A stretch of DNA of 64,000 nt from WLMZ01 sp031367435 (GTDB lineage: Bacteria; Actinomycetota; Acidimicrobiia; Acidimicrobiales; Ilumatobacteraceae). The stretch covers positions 62,001 through 126,000 of the forward strand of contig JANLPV010000048.1 of assembly GCA_031367435.1 (NCBI GenBank), in the 5' to 3' direction. Below, in pieces: positions 50,363 through 57,381 of the stretch. Below the pieces are notes generated by a model. The model had not been told where the DNA came from and made no database searches. It was given only the letters and a program-made list of their open reading frames with translations. The position numbers and the translations under genes were made by a program. Every line of letters starts with the position of its first letter. Within the stretch, counting starts at the first letter, position 1.

Positions 50363-51985
50363 ATGGGAACGCACATTGACGGACACGCCGGCGAACAAGC
50401 CGTGGCGGCAATGTTGAGTTTTGGTACCGACGTGATGTTCACGCTCAACGGCGGGCACATTTGGCCGCTCTACGATGCCGCCCGAAACCAAGGCATGCGT
50501 GTCGTCGATGTGCGTCACGAGCAGACGGCAACGTTCGCCGCCGAGGCCTACGCCAAGCTCACGCGCAAGCCCGGCTTTGCTGCGCTCACGGCGGGTCCGG
50601 GCATCACCAACGGCGTCTCGGCAATGACGTCGGCGCACTTCAATGGTTCACCGCTCGTGGTGCTCGGAGGAAGGGCACCCGAGGGTCGTTGGGGATCTGG
50701 CTCGTTGCAGGAAATGGATCATGTGCCGGTGGTGCAGTCGATCACCAAGTCAGCGCTCACGGTGAAGGATGCAACCCAGGCTGCTCGCCTTGTTCATGAG
50801 GCGGCGCGCCTGTCGATGACGCCTCATCGCGGCCCAACCTTTCTCGATTTCCCGCTCGACGTGTTCGGCCCCTCCACTGGAGAACTGCCCGATGTTGACG
50901 CATGCATCGGTACCGGTGCGGTACCCGACGCCGACGAGGTTGCCACGCTCGCAACCCTGATTGCCAACGCTGAACGACCCGCCTTCATCGTCGGCAGCGA
51001 TGTGTATTGGGATGGCGCCTGGACCGAACTTCGTGCAGCCGTTGAGCATCTGCGCGTACCCGTGTTTTTCAACGGACTCGGCCGAGGCATGCTGCCGGCG
51101 TCGCACGAGCTTGCATTCCTACGAACACGAGGGTTACTCAAAAAGCGCGCCGATCTTGTGGTGGTGCTCGGTACCCCACTCGATTTCCGGCTGGGCTTCG
51201 GCCGCTTCGGGAATGCTCAGGTTGCCCACGTCGTCGACAGTGAGCAACAGCGCGCCAGTCATGTGAGCGTGCCGACGACGGCGGGTGATACCGCGTTGGT
51301 CCTGCGCGCGTTCGCCGACTACTCAGGCGAACGGCGCGATCACGAGAGCTGGATCACCGAGTTGCGCGAGGCCGAAAACGTCGGTCGCTCCGCAGACGCC
51401 CTGCTTCTCGCCGCTGCCGATTCGCCCATCAGGCCAAGTCGGATCTACGGCGAACTCGCCAAGCGGCTCGCCTGCGATGCGGTGGTCATCTGCGATGGTG
51501 GCGACTTCGCGTCGTATGCCGGCAAGTTCGTGGAGGTGCAACAGCCTGGATGTTGGCTCGACACCGGACCCTACGGTTGTCTCGGCAACGGCCTCGGCTA
51601 CGCCACGGCGGCGCGCGTCGTGCGGCCCTCGAGTCAGGTCGTGCTGTTACTCGGCGACGGTGCAGCGGGCTTCAGTCTGATGGATGTCGATACGCTGGTT
51701 CGCCATGGCTTGCCCGTGGTGATGGTGGTGGGTAACAACGGTATGTGGGGGCTCGAGAAGCATCCGATGCAAGCGATCTACGGATGGGACATGGCGTGCG
51801 ACCTGCAACCGGCGTGTCGTTACGACGAGGTCGTACAGGCTCTCGGCGGGGCCGGTGAAATGGTCACCGACGCCGCCCAGATCGGCCCCGCACTCGACCG
51901 CGCCTTCGCATCGGGTGTGCCGTACCTCGTCAACGTGATGACAGATCCGGTTGATGTGTACCCGCGGTCGTCAAACCTCGGCTGA
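50363..51985 (+). CDS. ilvG: Acetolactate synthase-like TPP enzyme (IlvG type)
   Basis: 540 aa. Three-domain TPP enzyme closely resembling mycobacterial IlvG. Seen: FTLNGGHIWPLYDAARNQG, catalytic Glu53 in DVRHEQTATFAAEAYAK, TAGPGITNGVSAM, GSLQEMDHVP, and the TPP motif LLGDGAAGFSLMDVDTL with VVGNNGMWGLEKHPM. It is distinct from IlvB at 59.6 kb and has no regulatory subunit beside it. It may form acetolactate or act on another 2-keto acid. Starts 33 bp after ilvD with an AAAGGGCAGAG ribosome region, so probably cotranscribed. Confidence 0.85.
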   Translation: MGTHIDGHAGEQAVAAMLSFGTDVMFTLNGGHIWPLYDAARNQGMRVVDVRHEQTATFAAEAYAKLTRKPGFAALTAGPGITNGVSAMTSAHFNGSPLVVLGGRAPEGRWGSGSLQEMDHVPVVQSITKSALTVKDATQAARLVHEAARLSMTPHRGPTFLDFPLDVFGPSTGELPDVDACIGTGAVPDADEVATLATLIANAERPAFIVGSDVYWDGAWTELRAAVEHLRVPVFFNGLGRGMLPASHELAFLRTRGLLKKRADLVVVLGTPLDFRLGFGRFGNAQVAHVVDSEQQRASHVSVPTTAGDTALVLRAFADYSGERRDHESWITELREAENVGRSADALLLAAADSPIRPSRIYGELAKRLACDAVVICDGGDFASYAGKFVEVQQPGCWLDTGPYGCLGNGLGYATAARVVRPSSQVVLLLGDGAAGFSLMDVDTLVRHGLPVVMVVGNNGMWGLEKHPMQAIYGWDMACDLQPACRYDEVVQALGGAGEMVTDAAQIGPALDRAFASGVPYLVNVMTDPVDVYPRSSNLG

Positions 51986-52010
51986 CGGCTGACGGCTGAC
52001 GCTGACGCTG
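51980..52010. repeat. 7-bp tandem repeat (GGCTGAC) starting at the ilvG stop codon
   Basis: Three copies of GGCTGAC are followed by six-base GCTGAC variants. The first copy contains the TGA stop of the upstream gene at 51983-51985. Confidence 0.75.
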
Positions 52011-52027
52011 CCGGCTGCGGCTAGCAG

Positions 52028-52387
52028 CTAACGGCTGAGGCGCCAGCGTTCGAGGCCGCGCCAACCGAGGATGAACGTACCCAATGTGGCAGTGGCAACG
52101 ATCACGAACGGTGTCGCCGTGCCTCGGTCGAAGACGAAGTGGCGCAGCACCAGTCCGAACGCGACCGTGTTGATCCACACCAGCGCGCCGGTTGCATTAC
52201 TGAAAGGGTCGCGCCACGCGCGACACACGAACCACCCGACGCCAACACCGATCAGGAATGGTGCCGCGACCTTTGCGGCACCGACGAGCACGTTGCCGCC
52301 CTCGTCATGAGTGCGACGCCCGATGGCGACGAACACCAGCACCGCGATCGCGTCGATGGTCAGCGCAACCGCTGCTCGACGATTCAT
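52028..52387 (-). CDS. DUF3054 family membrane protein
   Basis: 119 aa, four predicted helices. Seen: AAVALTIDAIAVLVFVAIGRRTH, the DUF3054-typical GRRTHDEG, AAPFLIGVGVGWFVCRAW, then WINTVAFGLVLRHFVFDRGTATPF and a basic C-terminus. The family is common in actinobacteria and uncharacterised. The start overlaps the stop of the flavin reductase gene by 4 bp (ATGA), so they form one unit. Confidence 0.87.
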   Translation of the reverse strand: MNRRAAVALTIDAIAVLVFVAIGRRTHDEGGNVLVGAAKVAAPFLIGVGVGWFVCRAWRDPFSNATGALVWINTVAFGLVLRHFVFDRGTATPFVIVATATLGTFILGWRGLERWRLSR

Positions 52388-52890
52388 CCTTCGTGCATCT
52401 GATAGCCGCCGAGCTTGCCCCGGAAGAACAGCAGCGGCTTCGGTTCGTCGGCGGTATGACTCATCGCCAAGACGCGGCCAACGACAAAGTAGTGATCGCC
52501 GACTTCGTGCACGACTTCAATCTCGCAATCGATCCAGGCGATCGCATCATCGATGATTGGTGAACCGGTGACCCCTTGGTGCCAGGCGACATCGCTGAAG
52601 CGGTCGTCGACACCCTTCTTGGCGAAACGCCAGCATTCGGCACCTTGGTGTGCGCCGAGCACGTTCACGCAGAAGCGTCCCGACGGTGCGATTGCGGCCC
52701 AGGTGTCGCTGTTGGTTTGCGGAAGGAAACCAACGAGCGGTGGATCGAGCGACACAGATGTAAAAGAGCCGATGGTAAAACCAGCCGGCTGATCGCCCGA
52801 CATGCCGGTGATGATTGTGACGCCGGTTGGAAAGTGGCCGAGCACCTGACGGAAGTGGGCGGCATCGAACGCTTCTGGTGAGGTAGACAT
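52384..52890 (-). CDS. Flavin reductase family protein (FMN-binding)
   Basis: 168 aa. Flavin reductase-like split-barrel protein that supplies reduced FMN/FAD to partner monooxygenases or is itself an oxidoreductase. Seen: FRQVLGHFPTGVTIITG, GFTIGSFTSVSLDPPLVGF, SGRFCVNVLGAHQ, and DHYFVVGRVLAM. No two-component monooxygenase is adjacent. ATG 52890 (or GTG 52893) lies 5-8 nt after TACAGT. Confidence 0.88.
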   Translation of the reverse strand: MSTSPEAFDAAHFRQVLGHFPTGVTIITGMSGDQPAGFTIGSFTSVSLDPPLVGFLPQTNSDTWAAIAPSGRFCVNVLGAHQGAECWRFAKKGVDDRFSDVAWHQGVTGSPIIDDAIAWIDCEIEVVHEVGDHYFVVGRVLAMSHTADEPKPLLFFRGKLGGYQMHEG

Positions 52891-52925
52891 CACCGACGAC
52901 TGTAGCCGTGCGAGGGTGGAGAACA

Positions 52926-53468
52926 ATGAGCGATGCGAAGGGTGAAATGCGATCAGCAATGCGCCAGATGCGGGCCGCGATATCTGATCGTGCGCAGCGG
53001 TCGGAGCGACTCTGGACGACGCTAATTGGTGTGCTTGATGAGTCGTCGCTCGCCTCCGCCAAGGTGCTCGCGTTCGTCGGAGTTGGCGGTGAGCCCGATA
53101 CCCGAGGTCTGCTGGGGATGCTGCTGCAACGGGGTGCGGTCATCCTGTTGCCACGCGTCGTCGGCGAAGAGATGGTGGCTGTGCGCTATGACCCTCAGGC
53201 GTCGATGCAACGCGGTGCCTACGGCATTCCGTCACCCGATGGTCCGAGCTTCGATGCGACCATGATCGACGTCGTGATCGTGCCGGGCCTGGCGTTTACC
53301 CGCGACGGTCGACGCCTTGGTCAGGGCGGCGGCTACTACGACCGCTATCTGCCTCTGTTGCGCGACGATTGTCGAACTATCGGTGTGTGCTTTGGTGAGC
53401 AGCTCGTCGATGACGTACCCAGCGAAGATCACGACCGGCGGGTGGAGCGCGTTGTTACTGATCGATAG
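52926..53468 (+). CDS. 5-formyltetrahydrofolate cyclo-ligase
   Basis: 180 aa. Converts 5-formyl-THF to 5,10-methenyl-THF with ATP. Seen: KGEMRSAMRQMRAAIS at the basic N-terminus, PGLAFTRDGRRLGQGGGYYDRYL with the family signature GxGxGYYDR, and the C-terminal CFGEQLVDDVPSEDHDRRVERVVTD. ATG 52926 follows GGTGGAGA; the GTG at 52908 is a less likely start. Short divergent spacing from the flavin reductase gene. Confidence 0.93.
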   Translation: MSDAKGEMRSAMRQMRAAISDRAQRSERLWTTLIGVLDESSLASAKVLAFVGVGGEPDTRGLLGMLLQRGAVILLPRVVGEEMVAVRYDPQASMQRGAYGIPSPDGPSFDATMIDVVIVPGLAFTRDGRRLGQGGGYYDRYLPLLRDDCRTIGVCFGEQLVDDVPSEDHDRRVERVVTDR

Positions 53469-53497
53469 GCGGGCAACGGTGTGACACAGTGAGCGTC

Positions 53498-54475
53498 ATG
53501 GAGCCACTCTTTACGCTCGATCAGCTCAACGTTGCCGCGACGCTGGTGGGTCACTACGTGCCGCCAACCCCACAGTTCGCCTGGCCGTTGCTCGCGCACG
53601 CAGTCGGTGCCGACGTCTGGGTCAAGCACGAAAATCACACTCCTACTGGAGCGTTCAAGGTGCGCGGCGGGCTCGTGTACTGCAATCGATTTGCGCGTGA
53701 ACATGTGTCGCCGCCAGGCCTGATCAGTGCCACGCGCGGCAACCACGGGCAGAGCCTTGCGTTTGCCGGACGGGCGTTCGGGCTCGACGTCACCATCGTG
53801 GTGCCCTTAGGTAATAGCCCCGACAAGAACGCGGCGATGCGCGGTTTTGGTGCGACGCTCATCGAATATGGCCACGATTTTCAGGACGCACGCGAACACG
53901 CGATGCGCTTGGCCGAAACTCAAGGTTTGCACATGGTGTCGTCGTTCCATCACGACCTCGTGTTGGGCGTGGCCACGTATGCACGGGAGTTTCTCGTCGG
54001 CGCGCCCGAGCTCGACGTTGTGTACGTGCCTGTCGGCCTTGGGTCCGGAATCTGTGCCCATATCGCCGTGCGCGATCTGCTCGGCCTCGATACGGAGATC
54101 GTGGGTGTCGTTGCCGAACGCGCTCCGGCGACAGCGTTGTCGTTCGCGGCAGGCCATGCAGTGAGCACCGACACCGCCGAGACGTTCATGGATGGTGTGG
54201 CCTGCCGAGTGCCCGATGCGGCAGCGATCGACATCATCGTGCGCGGCGCGTCGCGCATCGTGCAGGTGAGCGAAGACCTGTGCGCGGCGGCAGTGCGACT
54301 GATGTATTCCACAACGCACAACATCGCCGAACCAGCCGGCGCTGTATCGCTTGCGGGACTACTCGCCGAACGCGAGCAGCAACAAGGCAAGCGTGTGGGT
54401 GTCACGTTGACGGGTGGCAACATGGATGCACCGCTGTTGGCCACGATCCTCGCTGGGCATACACCGACGGTCTGA
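53498..54475 (+). CDS. Threonine dehydratase-like PLP enzyme
   Basis: 325 aa fold-type II PLP enzyme. Seen: HENHTPTGAFKVRGGLVY with the PLP lysine at residue 54, SATRGNHGQSLAFAGRAFG, the phosphate loop VPVGLGSGICAH and EPAGAVSLAGLLAER. The second such enzyme in the window, only distantly similar to the first. Lacks the ACT domain, so not the Ile-regulated biosynthetic type. ATG 53498 is preferred, being 7 nt after CACAGT; GTG 53489 overlaps that box. Confidence 0.87.
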   Translation: MEPLFTLDQLNVAATLVGHYVPPTPQFAWPLLAHAVGADVWVKHENHTPTGAFKVRGGLVYCNRFAREHVSPPGLISATRGNHGQSLAFAGRAFGLDVTIVVPLGNSPDKNAAMRGFGATLIEYGHDFQDAREHAMRLAETQGLHMVSSFHHDLVLGVATYAREFLVGAPELDVVYVPVGLGSGICAHIAVRDLLGLDTEIVGVVAERAPATALSFAAGHAVSTDTAETFMDGVACRVPDAAAIDIIVRGASRIVQVSEDLCAAAVRLMYSTTHNIAEPAGAVSLAGLLAEREQQQGKRVGVTLTGGNMDAPLLATILAGHTPTV

Positions 54476-54495
54476 CCGACTTTGGGTCAGACGAC

Positions 54496-55824
54496 TCAGA
54501 TCTCGTCGTAATACTCGCGACCGAGGTGGGTGATCTGATCCTCGCCCATGATCCAACGCAGGGTGTTCTTCAGCTTGGTGAGCTGGATGAACAAGTCGTG
54601 CTCTGGGTACAAGCCTGGTGCCACCTGCGGGCTCTTGTAATAGAAGCTGAGCCACTCCTGGATACCGCCGAGGCCGGCGCGCTGCGCGAGGTCGCTGAAC
54701 AAGATCAGGTCGAGCGCAAGTGGCGCGGCGAGGATGCTGTCGCGACAAAGGAAATCGACCTTGATCTGCATCGGGTACCCGAGCCAACCGAAGATGTCGA
54801 TGTTGTCCCAGCCCTCTTTGTTGTCGCCGCGGGGCGGGTAATAGTTGATGCTCACCTTGTGGAACACGTTGCCGTAGAGGTCGGGGTTCTTCGAGGGTTC
54901 GAGGATGTCCTCGAGCACGCCGAGCTTTGACTCTTCTTTGGTCTTGAAGTTCTCGGGGGCGTCGAGCACCTCGCCGTCGCGGTTGCCCAGAATGTTCGTG
55001 CTGTACCAACCTGATAGGCCCAACTGGCGCGCCTTGAGCATGGGGGCGAGCACTGTCTTCATCAGGGTCTGGCCGGTCTTGAAGTCTTTGCCGCTGATGG
55101 GCACGTTGAGATCGGTGGCGAGCTTGCGTAGCACCGGCGTGTCGACCGCGAGGTTCGGCGCGCCGTTCGCAAACGGCAGTCCCTCGAGGATCGCCGCGTA
55201 GGCGTACAACATCGACGGTGCGATGGTTGGATCATTGGCATCGATTGCGGCCTCGAACGACTCGAGGTCCATGTGCGCCGGACCTGGTTCGATAAAGATT
55301 TCGGTACTTGCGCACCAGATCATCACGCAACGATCGACCTTCTTCTCGTCGCGGAAGCGGTTGATGTCCTCGCGGATTTCGTTGAGCATCGCGCGCTTGC
55401 CGATCTCGCCCTTGGTGTGTTCCCCTTCGAGATTGCGCGCGTATTGGCGCTCGAACGCGGCCGCCATCGGACGAATATCGCGCAATGCGTCGGACACGGA
55501 TTCGATGTGCTTGCCGCCCTCGAGCACACCAGCGCGCGATGCCGCGACGTATGCGTCGTCCGGGTACACGTCCCATGCTCCCCACACGATGTCTTCGAGT
55601 CGGGCCAGCGGCACGAAGTCCTTCACCAAGGGGCTTCGCCCGTCGGTGCGCTTTCCCAGACGGATGGTGCCCATCTGGGTGAGCGAGCCAATCGGCTTGC
55701 TCTGCTCGCGCTTGACGAGTTCGACACCGGCGATGAGGGTCGTGGCGACCGCGCCAAGACCCACGGTGAGCACGCCGAGCTTGCCAGTTGCTGGCTGCAC
55801 GGTGGGCGAAGGGGGCGTGGTCAT
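54496..55824 (-). CDS. ino1: Inositol-3-phosphate synthase (long form)
   Basis: 442 aa. Converts glucose-6-phosphate to inositol-3-phosphate using NAD, feeding inositol lipids or mycothiol-type thiols. Seen: the NAD loop GKLGVLTVGLGAVATTLIAG, GSLTQMGTIRLGKR, NLEGEHTKGEIGKRAML, PISGKDFKTGQTLMKTVLAP and LSGWYSTNILGNRDGEVL. It is longer than the roughly 370-aa mycobacterial enzyme and resembles the 430-440-aa form. An AGGAGG lies 9 nt before ATG. It is convergent with the threonine dehydratase gene. Confidence 0.93.
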   Translation of the reverse strand: MTTPPSPTVQPATGKLGVLTVGLGAVATTLIAGVELVKREQSKPIGSLTQMGTIRLGKRTDGRSPLVKDFVPLARLEDIVWGAWDVYPDDAYVAASRAGVLEGGKHIESVSDALRDIRPMAAAFERQYARNLEGEHTKGEIGKRAMLNEIREDINRFRDEKKVDRCVMIWCASTEIFIEPGPAHMDLESFEAAIDANDPTIAPSMLYAYAAILEGLPFANGAPNLAVDTPVLRKLATDLNVPISGKDFKTGQTLMKTVLAPMLKARQLGLSGWYSTNILGNRDGEVLDAPENFKTKEESKLGVLEDILEPSKNPDLYGNVFHKVSINYYPPRGDNKEGWDNIDIFGWLGYPMQIKVDFLCRDSILAAPLALDLILFSDLAQRAGLGGIQEWLSFYYKSPQVAPGLYPEHDLFIQLTKLKNTLRWIMGEDQITHLGREYYDEI

Positions 55825-55925
55825 GTGCTGTTTCCTCCTGAGGTCGCGGCTTTGTCAGCGCGATCGGCGAACGTAGGCGCATCAGCGTAGAGGCCGACGG
55901 CTCGCTCTTGGGTGGGATCTCGAAC

Positions 55926-55961
55926 GAGATATTGGATGAGATATTGGATGAGATCTTGGAT
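55926..55961. repeat. 12-bp tandem repeat x3 between trpB2 and ino1
   Basis: GAGATATTGGAT occurs at 55926 and 55938, with the variant GAGATCTTGGAT at 55950. It lies 12 bp downstream of the trpB2 stop and about 100 bp upstream of the ino1 start. Confidence 0.85.
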
Positions 55962-55972
55962 GAGCGCAGAGC

Positions 55973-57325
55973 TCAGATCTTTGGCAGACCTGCGAGCGCT
56001 TCTGCGATTGCGGCCTCGGGATAGTCGTAATCCACAAGCTTGCCGGACAGGTAATTGTCGTACGCGGCGAGGTCGAGCATGCCGTGCCCGCACAATGCGG
56101 TGAGGATGACCTTTGACTCGCCGGTCTCCTTGCAACGAAGCGCCTCTTCAATACAAGCAGCCAACGCGTGCGTGGGCTCGGGTGCCGGGATGATGCCTTC
56201 GGTGCGCGCGAACTGCACACCGGCGGCGAAGCAGTCGAGCTGGTTCTTCGACATCGCCTCGATGAGGCCGAGCTCGTAGATATGCGACACGAGCGGGCTC
56301 ATGCCGTGATAGCGCAGGCCGCCCGCGTGGATGGTGTCGGGGATGAAGTCCTTGCCGAGTGTGTGCATTTTCATCAGCGGCGTGAGGCCCGCCGTATCGC
56401 CGAAGTCGTAGGCGTATACGCCCTTAGTGAGGGATGGACACGCGGCCGGTTCGACGGCAACGATGCGCGTGTTGCGACGACCGGCAATGTTCTCGGCAAG
56501 GAACGGGAAGGTGAGGCCCCCAAAGTTGCTGCCGCCACCGACACAGCCGTAGATCACGTCTGGGTATTCGCCGGCGAGCTCGAACTGCTTGAGTGCCTCA
56601 AGGCCGATCACGGTCTGATGCATCAGCACATGATTGAGCACCGAACCGAGCGCGTACCGAGTATCGCTCCGAGGCGCGGCGACCTCGACGGCTTCGCTGA
56701 TCGCGATACCGAGCGAGCCTGGCGAGTCGGGATGCTCGGCGAGTACAGCGCGGCCTGATGCAGTGAGATCCGAGGGCGAGGGATGCACGGTGGCCCCAAA
56801 CGCTTCCATCATCAATCGACGGTATGGCTTGGCATCGTACGAAGCGCGCACTTGCCAGACCTCACACTCGAGGTCGAATTGGGCGCAGGCAAACGCGAGC
56901 GCCGTGCCCCACTGGCCAGCTCCGGTTTCGGTCGTGAGCTTCTTCACGCCTGCCTTGGCGTTGTAATACGCCTGTGGCACTGCGGTGTTGGGTTTGTGCG
57001 ACCCGGCAGGTGAGGTGCCCTCGTACTTGTAATAGATGTGTGCCGGGGTGCCGAGAGCCTTCTCGAGCCGGTGAGCGCGATACAACGGCGTCGGGCGCCA
57101 CAGGCGGTAGATGTCGAGCACGGCTTCGGGGATTTCGATGAACGGTTCCATCGAGACCTCTTGCATGATGAGGTCCATTGGGAACAATGGCGCGAAGTCG
57201 TCGGGACCCGCCGGCTGAAGCGTGCCCGGGTGCAACGCGGGCGGCGGCGGGCTGGGCAGAGCGGGGACGATGTTCAGCCAGGCACGAGGAATGTCGGTTT
57301 CGTTCAGGGTGTACTTCGTGGTCAT
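55973..57325 (-). CDS. trpB2: Tryptophan synthase beta chain 2-type protein (TrpB2)
   Basis: 450 aa. TrpB2-type PLP enzyme making tryptophan from indole and serine, usually without strong partnership with TrpA. Seen: WRPTPLYRAHRLEKALG, YYKYEGTSPAGSHKPN with the PLP lysine near 111, ETGAGQWGTALAFAC, CVGGGSNFGG (glycine loop), GGLRYHGMSP. The N-terminal extension NIVPALPSPPPPALHPG is typical of TrpB2. There is no trpA nearby. ATG 57325 is 7 nt after TACTGT, so probably leaderless. Confidence 0.93.
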   Translation of the reverse strand: MTTKYTLNETDIPRAWLNIVPALPSPPPPALHPGTLQPAGPDDFAPLFPMDLIMQEVSMEPFIEIPEAVLDIYRLWRPTPLYRAHRLEKALGTPAHIYYKYEGTSPAGSHKPNTAVPQAYYNAKAGVKKLTTETGAGQWGTALAFACAQFDLECEVWQVRASYDAKPYRRLMMEAFGATVHPSPSDLTASGRAVLAEHPDSPGSLGIAISEAVEVAAPRSDTRYALGSVLNHVLMHQTVIGLEALKQFELAGEYPDVIYGCVGGGSNFGGLTFPFLAENIAGRRNTRIVAVEPAACPSLTKGVYAYDFGDTAGLTPLMKMHTLGKDFIPDTIHAGGLRYHGMSPLVSHIYELGLIEAMSKNQLDCFAAGVQFARTEGIIPAPEPTHALAACIEEALRCKETGESKVILTALCGHGMLDLAAYDNYLSGKLVDYDYPEAAIAEALAGLPKI

Positions 57326-57332
57326 GTGACCG

Positions 57333-57338
57333 ACAGTA
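57333..57338 (-). promoter_or_regulatory. Putative -10 box (TACTGT) of trpB2, leaderless spacing
   Basis: On the minus strand TTACGC, 18 bp spacer, TACTGT, 7 nt and ATG 57325. This is one of the few leaderless sites with a possible -35. Confidence 0.5.
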
Positions 57339-57369
57339 GTACGTGCCGACGACGCCGCGTAATGCGTGA

Positions 57370-57375
57370 CACACT
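57370..57375 (+). promoter_or_regulatory. Possible -10 box (CACACT) of the carboxyltransferase gene
   Basis: CACACT is followed by 6 nt and GTG 57382, with no ribosome site. Weaker than the TANNNT cases. Confidence 0.3.
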
Positions 57376-57381
57376 GGCGGC

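Noticed and set aside
49004..50638. A 544-codon open frame on the minus strand opposite ilvD and ilvG
   Set aside because: It is antisense to two clear genes, has no recognisable motif, and results from codon bias in GC-rich sequence.
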